DNA of 64,000 nt from Flavobacterium sp. 245 (GCF_004362055.1 NZ_SNXB01000001.1:496001-560000), one strand, 5' to 3'; positions 19,049 through 28,512 are shown, counted from the first letter of the stretch. Numbers and translations are program-made. The notes: generated by a model from the sequence alone, not told the origin.

Positions 19049-20065
19049 TTATTTGTCCGGAAATATTTTTTTCCAATCGTCTTTCATACTTATTACATGA
19101 TATTTGTATTTGGCAGCAGTATTTAAAGACAAATTATCTTTTTCCTGATAACTATATTCTCTTATGGAATCGTTGTGATTTACGATCATTTGAAAAGATG
19201 GATATTTGCTTCCTGAAGAATATCGTAGCATGGCAAGATCACCAGCTCCACCTTCATTTCCGCAAGCAAAAACGGGTCTTTGCCCAATGTGTAATTGTAT
19301 GCCAACTGGTTTTCCTGCTTTGTCATCAAAAAGATCTAAAGCAGGTTCTCTTTTAATGCTGTTGGTTGCATCGTCAAAGGAATATTTAAAAGAAGTTCCA
19401 ACAACTTGCTCTTTTGGGATTCCGTAGAAATCAGCAGATATTGCTCTCATCAATTCAATTGTACCACCCGACACAATGAAAGTTTTGAAACCATTTGCAC
19501 GCAAATAATTTAAAAGCTCTAATTGAGGCTGGTATCTGATTTGTTTTAGAGGAACATTTTTACCAGGATATTGGGCACCAGCAAAAAACTCTTTTGCAGC
19601 TGCTTCAAATTCATCTTCGGTCATACCGGTATGGGTTGCAACAACCAATTCGATTAAAGCTTTATCTCCTCCTTTTTCAAAGAATGTTTTATCTTTTTCA
19701 ACCACTGCTTTGAAAGGCTGTTTTTGAGCCAAAGCAGGATTTGCTTCAATCATTTTTTTAACTCTGTAAAAAGCAAATAATTCCTGAACTAATGGTTTTT
19801 CAGCCCACAGTGTTCCGTCATTATCAAAAGTGGCAATTCTATTTTCTATCGGAATAAAATCTGGACTTCCTTCTTTAGTTACTTTAGCAACGTAATCAAT
19901 GATTTCTTTTTTCAAAGCACCATCATTCCAGCTTGGCAATGGATCACTGCTTGTTGCAACTGTTGCTGTACTATCTTTAGAATCTACAGTAGTAACAGCA
20001 TCCGCTTTTTTACAAGAAACCAGTAATAATAAAAACAGAGGAACTAGATATATTTTCTTATACAT
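19049..20065 (-). CDS. Periplasmic HAD-superfamily phosphatase, lipoprotein
   Basis: 338 residues with lipoprotein signal (YLVPLFLLLLVSCKKAD, Cys about 19). The HAD motif I is IATFDNDGTLWAEKP, motif II is FKTFIVSGGTIELM (Ser followed by Gly-Gly, as in SerB-like phosphatases), and GNEGGAGDLAMLRYSSG supplies motif IV. SerB-like members remove phosphate from small molecules. An exported, lipid-anchored HAD enzyme next to a sulfatase suggests a pathway that strips charged groups from a substrate outside the cytoplasm. It lies 60 bases after the sulfatase gene. Confidence 0.87.
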   Translation of the reverse strand: MYKKIYLVPLFLLLLVSCKKADAVTTVDSKDSTATVATSSDPLPSWNDGALKKEIIDYVAKVTKEGSPDFIPIENRIATFDNDGTLWAEKPLVQELFAFYRVKKMIEANPALAQKQPFKAVVEKDKTFFEKGGDKALIELVVATHTGMTEDEFEAAAKEFFAGAQYPGKNVPLKQIRYQPQLELLNYLRANGFKTFIVSGGTIELMRAISADFYGIPKEQVVGTSFKYSFDDATNSIKREPALDLFDDKAGKPVGIQLHIGQRPVFACGNEGGAGDLAMLRYSSGSKYPSFQMIVNHNDSIREYSYQEKDNLSLNTAAKYKYHVISMKDDWKKIFPDK

Positions 20066-20125
20066 AATTATAATATTTAAATGAAAAGAAACAGGACTTA
20101 TTAAATCCTGTTTCTTTAGAGTTAA

Positions 20126-21805
20126 TTATTTTTTCTTTTTTGCATCTGCTGCTTCGTCCTCTTTTAATTTAGGAAGAACATTCTTCTCGATATATTTCTG
20201 TGCTTTAATATCTTTCATTGCTTCTTCCATAATGGTATAAGCAGAGAAGCTTGGAGGAATTGATCTTGGAGGGTAATCTTTAAATGTTTCTGCAAATACA
20301 ACTACATCTTGTATGGCGCCATACATCAGCTGCACGTGATTCAACTGCCATTCCCAAAAACTATTAGAAGTGATATCGGCTCTTTCAAAAGGGTCCTGGT
20401 ACAAATTAAATATTTTTTGCAGACGCAGTTTCGTAAATGGTTCTGCCCAAACTCCCATAGTTCCCCCCAAACGTTGTTCTGCAAAAACATATTTGTAATC
20501 GCCTTCTCTCAAACCAACTAACAAGCCATCATCATCTGTGTAAAAGAATTTTTCTCTGGCGCTTTTTTGCGTTTTACCACGTAAAAAATTACTTTGATCA
20601 TAACCATCTAAATGGACTTTATAAGTTTTTCCATTGGCATTATACCCTTTTAAAAGTTTGTTTGTTAAATCAGGTTCTCCAGCAATTGATGCTAGAGTTG
20701 GTATCCAGTCATTATGAGACATTATTTCAGTTGTCACTTGTCCTGGTTTAATTACTCCTGGCCAACGAACTATACAAGGTACACGGAAAGCACCTTCCCA
20801 GTTAGTGTTTTTCTCAGATCGGTAAGGTGTCATTGCAGCATCAGGCCATGTATTCATGTGAGGACCATTATCTGTAGAATAAACAACAATAGTATTATCA
20901 GCGATTCCTAACTCATCTAAAGCTTTTAAAATACTTCCTATAGTTTCGTCATGTTCAATCATACCGTCGATATATTCACTATCTCCATGAGTATATCTTC
21001 CTCTATGTTCAGCTCTAACGTGTGTACGAAGGTGCATACGTGTAGCATTAAACCAACAGAAAAATGGTTTTCCAGATGCGCTTTGTCTTTTAATAAAATC
21101 GATTGCCGCGGCCGATGTTTCGTCATCTACAGTTTCCATTCTCTTTTTAGTAAGAGGTCCTGTATCTTCTATTCTTTGTTTTCCAACTCTACCAAATCGA
21201 GGATCTGTAGTTGCATCATCAGAATTTGTTGCTGTACATCTTAAAACTCCTCTTGGTCCAAATTTTTTCAAATATTCCGGATCTTTAGGGTAATCAGGCA
21301 ATTCTGGTTCTTCTTCAGCATTTAAGTGATACAGATTTCCGAAAAATTCGTCAAAACCATTTACTGTTGGTAAACTTTCGTTACGGTCACCAACGTGATT
21401 TTTACCAAATTGTCCTGTTACATAACCCAAATTTTTCATGATTCCGCCAATAGAAGGATCCAATTGACTCATTCCCATAGGTGCTCCTGGGAAACCTACT
21501 TTTGTAAGTCCGGTTCTAAGACCATGCTGTCCTGTTAAAAAAGCAGCACGCCCTGCAGTACAGCTTTGTTCTCCATAATAATGTAAAAAACGTAATCCTT
21601 CGTTGGCCAAACGGTCAATATTAGGTGTTGTATACCCCATAACGCCATCACTATAAGCACTAATATTAGTAGTTCCAATATCATCACCCCAAAGTATCAA
21701 AATATTAGGTTTTTTGTTTTGGGCCGAAAGCGAAAAGCTAGAGCATATTAATGCAAATATTATCATCGCATTATTAAATCTGCAGTAAAACTTAAATTGT
21801 TTCAT
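20126..21805 (-). CDS. Sulfatase (arylsulfatase type), secreted
   Basis: 559 residues. The signal peptide spans about 1-28 (MIIFALICSSFSLSAQ). NILILWGDDIGTTNISAYSDG gives the metal-binding Asp pair. SCTAGRAAFLTGQHG is the formylglycine site (C-T-A-G-R, with the Cys oxidised after translation), followed by GKNHVGDRNE and VVYSTDNGPHMNTWPDAAMTPYRSEKNTNWEG, which hold further metal and sulfate ligands. It hydrolyses sulfate esters; its substrate is unknown. It heads an operon of seven genes on the minus strand down to 12471, with gaps of 6-60 bases. An anaerobic-type maturase or formylglycine-generating enzyme is not in this window. Confidence 0.92.
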   Translation of the reverse strand: MKQFKFYCRFNNAMIIFALICSSFSLSAQNKKPNILILWGDDIGTTNISAYSDGVMGYTTPNIDRLANEGLRFLHYYGEQSCTAGRAAFLTGQHGLRTGLTKVGFPGAPMGMSQLDPSIGGIMKNLGYVTGQFGKNHVGDRNESLPTVNGFDEFFGNLYHLNAEEEPELPDYPKDPEYLKKFGPRGVLRCTATNSDDATTDPRFGRVGKQRIEDTGPLTKKRMETVDDETSAAAIDFIKRQSASGKPFFCWFNATRMHLRTHVRAEHRGRYTHGDSEYIDGMIEHDETIGSILKALDELGIADNTIVVYSTDNGPHMNTWPDAAMTPYRSEKNTNWEGAFRVPCIVRWPGVIKPGQVTTEIMSHNDWIPTLASIAGEPDLTNKLLKGYNANGKTYKVHLDGYDQSNFLRGKTQKSAREKFFYTDDDGLLVGLREGDYKYVFAEQRLGGTMGVWAEPFTKLRLQKIFNLYQDPFERADITSNSFWEWQLNHVQLMYGAIQDVVVFAETFKDYPPRSIPPSFSAYTIMEEAMKDIKAQKYIEKNVLPKLKEDEAADAKKKK

Positions 21806-22260
21806 GGTAATAAAATTTGTTAATAATTAGTGTTATCAAATGACTTGCCTACATAAGCAAAAAATATTTGGGTGTCTTATTTAAATAAAAATCATCAGTA
21901 AAACTTCTTATTTTTTAATTTTTACTATCAATAAAGATTGTTGGAAATGAAAACAAGTTTTTTCTTAACTTTTATTTAAGTAACTCAAAATTAACTAATA
22001 AAAAATCCGAGAACCGTCTTTTTCAACCCCGAGATGGTTTCATTTTATAAAATGAAACGTTAAAAAAAGAAATTTTCAATAGTTTGTTACAGAATTGAAC
22101 AAAATTTGTTAAACAAAATAGCCGATTTAATCATCGCATATTATTGTTGCTATTGAAGAAAATTTTTGTTTCTATCTGCAGCTTGAAACAAATATTCAAA
22201 AAATGGCACAAAAAAAAGCCATTCTTTCGAATGGCTTTTAGTATATCTGTAAAAAGAAAA
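21806..22260. other. Intergenic region with a 22-bp palindrome
   Basis: 455 bases between the sulfatase start and the pyk 3' end. It contains a perfect 22-bp palindrome at 22037-22058 (half-site GTTTCATTTTA) and the pyk terminator at 22214-22239. No ORF of note and no clean TAnnTTTG box for the sulfatase operon was found, so the promoter may use another sigma factor or an activator. Confidence 0.5.
22214..22239 (-). terminator. Terminator of pyk
   Basis: GCCATTC (22218-22224), TTTC loop, GAATGGC (22229-22235), flanked by an A run that becomes a T tract on the minus strand. Confidence 0.85.
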
Positions 22261-23694
22261 CTATTCTATTTCAGAAACTCTCATGGTATTTACCATTCCT
22301 TTATCTTTAATAGGCATTGCTGCAAGGTTAATTAAATAATCCCCTTTTGTCGCGTATCCTTTTTCCACTGCAATTTTATTTACATCTGTTACAGTATCAT
22401 CTGTACTTTCTTCATTATCATAATAGAAAGATTTAACTCCCCACAATAAATTTAATTGCGTCAAGATTCTTTTGTTTGAAGTAAACACTAAAATATGTGC
22501 TGATGATGGTCTCCAAGCTGAAATCTGAAAAGCAGTGTAACCACTGTTTGTTAAAGTACAAATCGCTTTTGCGCTAATTTCATTAGCTAATAAAGCTGCT
22601 TGGTGACAAACTGTTTTAGTAACAAAACGTTTTGTTTTGATTTGTGGTGTGTTTTGTGGTACTTGAATAAGTTCAGAATCCTCAACAGCCTCACAAATTT
22701 GTGTCATTCTTTGAATTACTTGAACTGGGTAGTTTCCTGTAGCTGTTTCTCCAGAAAGCATTACAGCATCTGCACCGTCCATTACTGAGTTAGCAACGTC
22801 GTTTACTTCTGCTCTTGTTGGAGTCAAACTTGTAATCATTGTTTCCATCATTTGGGTTGCAACGATAACAGGAATTCTAGCCGTTTTAGCTCTACGGATC
22901 AAATCTTTTTGTACCAATGGCACTTCGTGAGCAGGAAGTTCAACTCCAAGGTCTCCACGAGCCACCATTAATCCATCACAATATGCTACAATTTTGTCCA
23001 TGTTCTCTAGAGCTTCTGGCATTTCAATTTTAGCGATAATTGGAATTTTAACTTCTGAATGCTTCGCAATTAATTCTTGCAAATCCTGTAAATCACGAGG
23101 AGTTTTCACGAATGAAAGTGCAATCCAGTCTACTTTTTGCTCAATTGCAAAAATCGCATCAGCAATATCTTTTTCAGTTAAAGCCGGTAAAGATATTTTA
23201 GTGTTTGGAAGATTAACTCCTTTTTTAGATTTTAATTCTCCACCTTGAATAACTTTAGCAACAACTTCAGTTTTTTTATCTGTTGAAACAATTTCAAAAA
23301 TAAGTTTACCATCATCAAGCAAAATACGCTCTCCAACATTTACATCATTTGGGAAATTTTGATATTTCATGAATGCTTTTTGAGCTGTTCCGACAATATC
23401 TTCTGCAGTTGTAAAAGTGATTTCATCACCATCGTGTACTACAGTACCTTCTTCCATTACACCAACTCTAAGTTTTGGTCCTTGCAAATCTCCTAGGATT
23501 GCTGTAGTGTAACCAAACTCTTCGTTTAGACCTCTAATGATATCGATTTTTTCTTTTACTCCTTCGTAATCTGCATGCGAAAAATTGATTCTAAACACAT
23601 TAACCCCTGCCTCGATCATATCCTTGATAATCTCTCTTGTACTACATGCGGGACCAAGTGTAGCAACAATTTTGGTTTTCTTGTTTGTTAACAT
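22261..23694 (-). CDS. pyk: Pyruvate kinase
   Basis: 477 residues. It makes pyruvate and ATP from phosphoenolpyruvate and ADP in glycolysis. KTKIVATLGPACSTREII and FRINFSHAD form the start of the barrel, IPIIAKIEMPEALENM contains the catalytic Lys and metal-binding Glu, and MVARGDLGVELPAHEVP and MMETMITSLTPTRAEVNDVANSVMDGADAVMLSGETATGNYP follow in the usual order. The C-terminal domain is standard. The gene is the last of a run acpP-fabF-rnc-IPExxxVDY-pyk, a flavobacterial arrangement, and lies 5 bases after the preceding gene. Confidence 0.97.
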   Translation of the reverse strand: MLTNKKTKIVATLGPACSTREIIKDMIEAGVNVFRINFSHADYEGVKEKIDIIRGLNEEFGYTTAILGDLQGPKLRVGVMEEGTVVHDGDEITFTTAEDIVGTAQKAFMKYQNFPNDVNVGERILLDDGKLIFEIVSTDKKTEVVAKVIQGGELKSKKGVNLPNTKISLPALTEKDIADAIFAIEQKVDWIALSFVKTPRDLQDLQELIAKHSEVKIPIIAKIEMPEALENMDKIVAYCDGLMVARGDLGVELPAHEVPLVQKDLIRRAKTARIPVIVATQMMETMITSLTPTRAEVNDVANSVMDGADAVMLSGETATGNYPVQVIQRMTQICEAVEDSELIQVPQNTPQIKTKRFVTKTVCHQAALLANEISAKAICTLTNSGYTAFQISAWRPSSAHILVFTSNKRILTQLNLLWGVKSFYYDNEESTDDTVTDVNKIAVEKGYATKGDYLINLAAMPIKDKGMVNTMRVSEIE

Positions 23695-23699
23695 TTTTT

Positions 23700-24188
23700 T
23701 TAAAAAATTAGATTGTTTTTTGATTTTATTTTATCTGTATCGACAGCATAAATTGCTGCAACACTCTCTATGGTATTTAATTGTTGTTGAATTTCTGAAA
23801 AATTTAGAGTTTCCTCGCTATTCTCTATTTTCAGGAAAAAATCTACTTTTTTGAATTCAGGAAGTAAATGAATTGTTGTTGAAACCTCACTAGTTTCATT
23901 AGAAAACAAATTCTGGAAATCATTTGTACTCACTGAAATGATTTCATTTTTATTCTGAATTAAATTCCATGAAACTGCTTTTTCGGAATCATAATAATAA
24001 AATCTAGAAAAATTTGCCTCTCCTTCTTTAGTCTGAGCATGGATCTCGTTTTTGCTCTTACTTAAGTTTATCGGAAGGATTTTATTGATAAAATAGGCCA
24101 GTCTATAATCTTCTAATGAAGTATGAATTGCCATTAAATAATAATCAATTTCGTCAAATTCGTCTAAATCCAATCTATGAATAGCCAT
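23700..24188 (-). CDS. IPExxxVDY family protein
   Basis: 162 residues from the start at 24188 (MAIHRLDLDEFDEIDYYLMAIHTSLEDYRLAYFINK); the frame opens five codons earlier. LLPEFKKVDFFLKI near residue 125 is this copy's version of the motif that names the family (Leu for Ile and Phe for Tyr). The family is restricted to Bacteroidota and is usually found between rnc and pyk, exactly as here. No enzymatic motif is visible and its function is unknown; a small cytoplasmic protein coexpressed with fatty acid and RNA-processing genes. Confidence 0.85.
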   Translation of the reverse strand: MAIHRLDLDEFDEIDYYLMAIHTSLEDYRLAYFINKILPINLSKSKNEIHAQTKEGEANFSRFYYYDSEKAVSWNLIQNKNEIISVSTNDFQNLFSNETSEVSTTIHLLPEFKKVDFFLKIENSEETLNFSEIQQQLNTIESVAAIYAVDTDKIKSKNNLIF

Positions 24189-24313
24189 GTCATGAAAAAT
24201 CAAGTTGTAAATATACTATTTCTAACGGAGCATCAATAGTTATGACGTGGTTGTTTTTGTTAATTTATAAACGAAAACGTTATAGCTTTAAGATAGTTAC
24301 AGCATTTTTGTAG

Positions 24314-25054
24314 CTATTTCTTGTCTATTTTCTCCTGAAATGCAAAATAAGCCCTTTGTGATGCTTTCTCTTCTGCCTTCTTTTTTGAAGTTGCTCGCGC
24401 TCTTGCGATTACTTTACTGTCTATACTTAATTTGACGCCAAATAAGCGTTGACCATCAATACCGTTATCCTCAAAAATGTCATAATGAAAAACTCTTTTT
24501 TCCTTCTGACACCATTCGATAACCAAACTTTTATAACTAATTACTTTTCCTTCAAGTCTGGCAATATCAACATAAGGCGTGATTACTCTCTTTTGAATAA
24601 AACGTTCGCAGAAAGAATATCCTTTGTCTAAATAAATTGCTCCAACTAAAGATTCGAAAATATTACCGTGTATGTTTTCGCCAAAATGCTGAATTGGCAC
24701 TTTACTCTCAACAAAGCGAACCAAGTTTAAATCTTTTCCGAGTTCATTCAAATGTTCACGGCTTACAATTTTTGATCGCATTTTAGTCAAATATCCTTCG
24801 TCTCCGTTTGGTGCTTTATTGAATAAATGTGCAGCAATTACAGCACTTAACATCGCATCACCTAAAAATTCCAACCGCTCATAATTAATGGGCTGTCCAT
24901 TTTCATCTAGCTTATTTGATGATCTATGTGTAAAGGCTTTTTTATAAAAACCAATATTGACCGGCGGAAAACCAAGAATTTTCTGAATAGTGTCAAAAAA
25001 AATCCCGTCTTCTAGAGAACGGGATTTAGAAAATATTTTTTTGATAATATTCAT
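24314..25054 (-). CDS. rnc: Ribonuclease III
   Basis: 246 residues. The enzyme cuts double-stranded RNA, including rRNA precursors. NYERLEFLGDAMLSAVIAAHLF is the RNase III signature with the catalytic Glu and Asp, and GNIFESLVGAIYLDKGY holds the second catalytic set. Residues 175-240 form the dsRNA-binding domain, ending ARARATSKKKAEEKASQRAY. The start is nine bases after the fabF stop, so the pair is cotranscribed. Confidence 0.96.
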   Translation of the reverse strand: MNIIKKIFSKSRSLEDGIFFDTIQKILGFPPVNIGFYKKAFTHRSSNKLDENGQPINYERLEFLGDAMLSAVIAAHLFNKAPNGDEGYLTKMRSKIVSREHLNELGKDLNLVRFVESKVPIQHFGENIHGNIFESLVGAIYLDKGYSFCERFIQKRVITPYVDIARLEGKVISYKSLVIEWCQKEKRVFHYDIFEDNGIDGQRLFGVKLSIDSKVIARARATSKKKAEEKASQRAYFAFQEKIDKK

Positions 25055-25063
25055 ATACGAAAA

Positions 25064-26317
25064 TTAGTCAACTAATTTTTTAAACAATACACAAGCATTG
25101 TGTCCACCAAAACCAAAAGTGTTGCTCATTGCAACATTAACCTCTCTTTTTTGAGGCTTGTTTAAGGTAAGATTCAATGATGGATCAATTTTTTCATCGA
25201 CAACAGTATGATTAATCGTTGGAGGAACAATTCCGTGCTGCATTGCTAAAATAGAAGCAATTGCTTCAATAGCTCCAGCTGCACCAAGCAAGTGTCCTGT
25301 CATTGATTTTGTTGAATTGATATTGATGTTTTTTGCATGATCACCAAAAACAGCGCTAATAGCTTTTAATTCAGCTACGTCTCCAAGCGGTGTAGAAGTT
25401 CCGTGAGTATTGATATGATCAACATCTTCAGGATTCATTCCAGCATCTCTTAGTGTATTTTTCATTACTGCAATAACTCCAATTCCTTCCGGATGTGGTG
25501 CTGTTAAATGGTAAGCATCAGATGACATTCCGCCTCCACCAATTTCACAGTAAATTTTTGCTCCTCTTGCTTTTGCGTGCTCATAATCTTCAAGAACCAA
25601 AGCTCCTGCTCCTTCACCTAAAACAAAACCATCTCTGGTTGCATCAAAAGGTCTTGAAGCCGTTTCTGGACTTTCATTTCTTGTAGATAAAGCATGCATA
25701 GAGTTAAAACCTCCCATACCAGCAATGGTAATAGCAGCTTCTGAACCACCAGATACAATAACATCACACATTCCTAAACGAATGTAGTTGAAAGCATCAA
25801 TTAATGCATTTGCAGAAGATGCACATGCAGAAACAGTAGTATAATTTGGTCCCATATAGCCATTACGCATCGAAATGTGTGCAGGAGCGATATCGGCAAT
25901 CATTTTAGGTATAAAAAACGGATTGAATTTTGGAGTTCCGTCACCTTTCGCATAATAAATTACTTCTTCCTGGAAAGTTTCCAAACCACCAATTCCTGCT
26001 CCCCAGATAACACCAACTCTTGTTTTATCGATATTATCATTTGTAATTCCAGCATCTTTAATAGCTTCATCACTGGCAGCAATAGCATATTGAGCAAATT
26101 TATCTAGTCTGCGAGATTCCTTGCGATCCATGTAATCTTCAATATTGAAGTTTTTCACTTCGCAGGCAAATTTCGTTTTATGCTTCTCTGTATCATAGTA
26201 TGTGATAGGAGCGGCTCCGCTTACTCCATTCACAAGTGCATTCCAATATTCCTGGATATTATTCCCTATAGGAGTAAGTGCACCTAATCCTGTTACAACA
26301 ACTCGCCTTAATGCCAT
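25064..26317 (-). CDS. fabF: 3-oxoacyl-[acyl-carrier-protein] synthase II
   Basis: 417 residues. It elongates acyl chains on ACP in fatty acid synthesis. The active-site Cys is in TVSACASSANALIDAF (about 163), the two His in DHINTHGTSTPLGD (about 303) and STKSMTGHLLGAAGA (about 340), and the C-terminus has NTFGFGGHNACVLF. The length is typical. It lies between acpP, its substrate carrier, and rnc. Confidence 0.97.
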   Translation of the reverse strand: MALRRVVVTGLGALTPIGNNIQEYWNALVNGVSGAAPITYYDTEKHKTKFACEVKNFNIEDYMDRKESRRLDKFAQYAIAASDEAIKDAGITNDNIDKTRVGVIWGAGIGGLETFQEEVIYYAKGDGTPKFNPFFIPKMIADIAPAHISMRNGYMGPNYTTVSACASSANALIDAFNYIRLGMCDVIVSGGSEAAITIAGMGGFNSMHALSTRNESPETASRPFDATRDGFVLGEGAGALVLEDYEHAKARGAKIYCEIGGGGMSSDAYHLTAPHPEGIGVIAVMKNTLRDAGMNPEDVDHINTHGTSTPLGDVAELKAISAVFGDHAKNININSTKSMTGHLLGAAGAIEAIASILAMQHGIVPPTINHTVVDEKIDPSLNLTLNKPQKREVNVAMSNTFGFGGHNACVLFKKLVD

Positions 26318-26456
26318 AAATATGTATTTTGTACTTTAAACAAATAAAACCCACGCTTTCTTAACAATAATGTTACTTAAGAGCCATGGGCATTACAATA
26401 TAAATATATCTTTTTGATTGAAAATCAATCGAAATTTAAATTTTAAAAAAATAATA

Positions 26457-26492
26457 ACACCCGACTTATATATAACATATAAAGTCGGGTGT
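26457..26492 (-). terminator. Terminator-like hairpin after acpP
   Basis: ACACCCGACTT (26457-26467) and its exact complement (26482-26492) form an 11-bp stem just downstream of acpP, with a T tract on the minus strand. If it works only partly, it would let acpP be made in excess over fabF. Confidence 0.8.
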
Positions 26493-26499
26493 GGTATTA

Positions 26500-26736
26500 T
26501 TATTTTTTAGCTTCTTCGATATAAGAAATAGCTTGACCTACAGTAGCAATGTTTTCTGCTTGATCGTCTGGAATTTGAATATCAAATTCTTTTTCGAATT
26601 CCATAATAAGCTCAACAGTGTCTAATGAGTCAGCTCCCAAATCATTAGTGAAGCTTGCTTCTGTTACAACTTCGTTTTCGTCAACACCTAATTTGTCTAC
26701 GATAATCGCTTTTACTCTTGATGCAATGTCTGACAT
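26500..26736 (-). CDS. acpP: Acyl carrier protein
   Basis: 78 residues, acidic. The phosphopantetheine attachment site is Ser in [15 protein letters not shown] (residue 38). It carries the growing acyl chain for FabF and the other fatty acid enzymes. The gene is upstream of fabF with a strong hairpin between them, and diverges from purN. Confidence 0.97.
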   Translation of the reverse strand: MSDIASRVKAIIVDKLGVDENEVVTEASFTNDLGADSLDTVELIMEFEKEFDIQIPDDQAENIATVGQAISYIEEAKK

Positions 26737-26766
26737 AATCTTTAATTTTAGAATTTAATTTGTTGG

Positions 26767-26774
26767 CAAAAATA
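26767..26774 (-). promoter_or_regulatory. Candidate -7 box for acpP
   Basis: Reads TATTTTTG on the minus strand, a match to TAnnTTTG, 31 bases before the acpP start. The -33 element is not clear. Confidence 0.45.
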
Positions 26775-26911
26775 AAAAACTTTATTTTAAAACCACGATT
26801 TAGTTTATAAATGTAACACTAATTTATAAAATTAATTTCAAGAAAGCCGTTTTAAAGCTATTTATTTTCGTTTTTTATTCCGTTTTTTGCATTCTCAAAA
26901 TACAGCGCATT

Positions 26912-27475
26912 ATGAAAAAAATTATCGTTTTTGCCTCAGGATCAGGAACTAACGCAGAGAATATTATAAAATATTTTTCGAATACCGAAATTGCAAAGGT
27001 TGTTTCTGTTTTTACGAATAATGCTTCGGCAAAAGTCATCGAAAGAGCAAAAAATCATCAAATTCCGGTTGAAATCTTCTCCAAAAACGAACTTTTAGAA
27101 CGAAATGTACTACAAAAAATACAAGAAATCGACCCGGATCTGATAGTCCTTGCCGGATTTTTGCTAAAATTTCCTGAAAATATAATCGAGAAATATCCTA
27201 ATAAAATTATCAATATTCATCCGGCACTTTTACCTAATTATGGAGGCAAAGGAATGTACGGTATGCACATACACAGGGCTATAGTTAATAATAAGGAAAA
27301 AGAAACCGGAATTTCTATTCATTATGTAAATGAAAACTATGATGAAGGCGGTATTATTTTTCAGGCAAATGTCGCATTAACAGATCAAGATACACCTGAA
27401 ACCGTGGCCGAAAAGATTCATGAATTGGAACAAAAACATTTTCCAGAAATAATTCATAGAATATTAAACGATTAG
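26912..27475 (+). CDS. purN: Phosphoribosylglycinamide formyltransferase
   Basis: 187 residues. It transfers a formyl group from 10-formyltetrahydrofolate to GAR in purine synthesis. FASGSGTNAENIIKYF is the phosphate-binding start, and INIHPALLPNYGGKGMYG contains the catalytic His, preceded by the conserved Asn. TGISIHYVNENYDEGGIIFQ carries the catalytic Asp region. It diverges from acpP and is followed by rnhA after a repeat-filled spacer. Confidence 0.96.
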   Translation: MKKIIVFASGSGTNAENIIKYFSNTEIAKVVSVFTNNASAKVIERAKNHQIPVEIFSKNELLERNVLQKIQEIDPDLIVLAGFLLKFPENIIEKYPNKIINIHPALLPNYGGKGMYGMHIHRAIVNNKEKETGISIHYVNENYDEGGIIFQANVALTDQDTPETVAEKIHELEQKHFPEIIHRILND

Positions 27476-27627
27476 ATTTTAGACTTCTTAGACATAAGAC
27501 TTCTTAGATTTTAGATTTTATCTAAAACATTTTTAAAAGTCCAAGAAGTCTGGAATCTAAAAATCCAAGATGTCAAAAAAAAAAATCTAAGAAGTCTAAA
27601 AATCCAATAACCTAAGAAGTCTAAAAT
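27474..27627. repeat. AGACTTCTTAGA-type intergenic repeat cluster
   Basis: Several copies of TAGACTTCTTAGA and of its complement TCTAAGAAGTCTA fill the gap between purN and rnhA and could fold into one long stem. Confidence 0.7.
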
Positions 27628-27629
27628 AA

Positions 27630-28106
27630 ATGAATCACGAAGTACACATATATACAGATGGCGCTGCAAAAGGAAATCCCGGAAACGGCGGTTACGGCGT
27701 AGTAATGGAATTAGTTGGAACACCTCATAAAAAAGAATTCTACGAAGGCTTTCGTCTTACTACCAATAATAGAATGGAACTTCTGGCTGTAATTGTAGGT
27801 TTGGAAAAACTAAAAAATCCAAATATGAAAGTTCTGGTTATTTCAGATTCGAAATACGTTGTCGATTCTGTTGAAAAAAAATGGGTTTTGGGCTGGGAGA
27901 AAAAAAAATTCGCCGGCAGAAAAAATCCTGATTTATGGAAACGCTTTCTAATTGTATACCGCAAACACCAAGTCGATTTTAAATGGATTAAAGGCCACAA
28001 TAATCATCCGCAAAATGAACGCTGTGATCAGTTGGCCGTTATGGCATCAATGCAACCGAAGCTTTCCATTGATGAATATTACGAAACTATTGGTTCTAAA
28101 GAATAA
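27630..28106 (+). CDS. rnhA: Ribonuclease HI
   Basis: 158 residues. It removes RNA from RNA-DNA hybrids. The four catalytic acids are recognisable: Asp in HIYTDGAAKGNPGNGGYG, Glu in TNNRMELLAVIVGL, Asp in VLVISDSKYVVDSV and Asp in NERCDQLAVMAS. KWIKGHNNHPQNERCD also has the flexible-loop His. Length and order are those of the bacterial type HI enzyme. An intrinsic terminator follows. Confidence 0.96.
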   Translation: MNHEVHIYTDGAAKGNPGNGGYGVVMELVGTPHKKEFYEGFRLTTNNRMELLAVIVGLEKLKNPNMKVLVISDSKYVVDSVEKKWVLGWEKKKFAGRKNPDLWKRFLIVYRKHQVDFKWIKGHNNHPQNERCDQLAVMASMQPKLSIDEYYETIGSKE

Positions 28107-28110
28107 AAAA

Positions 28111-28137
28111 ACGCATCAACTATTTGATGCGTTTTTT
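28111..28137 (+). terminator. Terminator of rnhA
   Basis: ACGCATCAA (28111-28119) pairs with TTGATGCGT (28124-28132), followed by six T. Confidence 0.88.
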
Positions 28138-28164
28138 GTACTAACCTAAATTCTTACTTACAAT

Positions 28165-28512
28165 TTATTCTTTGTCTAAATCTTTGGCTCTATGAAATCC
28201 TACTAGCAATCCAACCCCTGACATTGTAATAATGGTTGCCGGATAAATAACATCAGAGTTCATATCTGTGTAAGTTGAAAGCAATAAAGCAATAAAAAAT
28301 CCAAGTCCGATTCCGATTAAAAGAAAAGCTGAATTCAGAATAAAGATTTTCCATGCCGGAACTCCATTTGTTTTTCCTTTTAAAAATATGCTGGCATCTG
28401 CACCTTTTTCTATAAGAGCCAAACGCTCCCTGTTTCTTGTTGAGTAAAAAAGATAAACAATCCCAAAGATCATTGCAAAAAGGCTAAGTGGTACTAAAAT
28501 TTGTGGTCCCAT
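28165..28512 (-). CDS. DUF6249 family small membrane protein
   Basis: 115 residues with three hydrophobic helices (about 5-23, 54-80, 87-105). RNRERLALIEKGADASIF between the first and second helix is the conserved block of this family. No catalytic motif. Its upstream region carries an ECF-type promoter, TTGTAACC-N16-CGTC, of the same form as that of the divergent sigma factor operon, so it is very probably a target of that sigma factor, perhaps part of an envelope stress response. The role of the protein is unknown. Confidence 0.85.
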   Translation of the reverse strand: MGPQILVPLSLFAMIFGIVYLFYSTRNRERLALIEKGADASIFLKGKTNGVPAWKIFILNSAFLLIGIGLGFFIALLLSTYTDMNSDVIYPATIITMSGVGLLVGFHRAKDLDKE

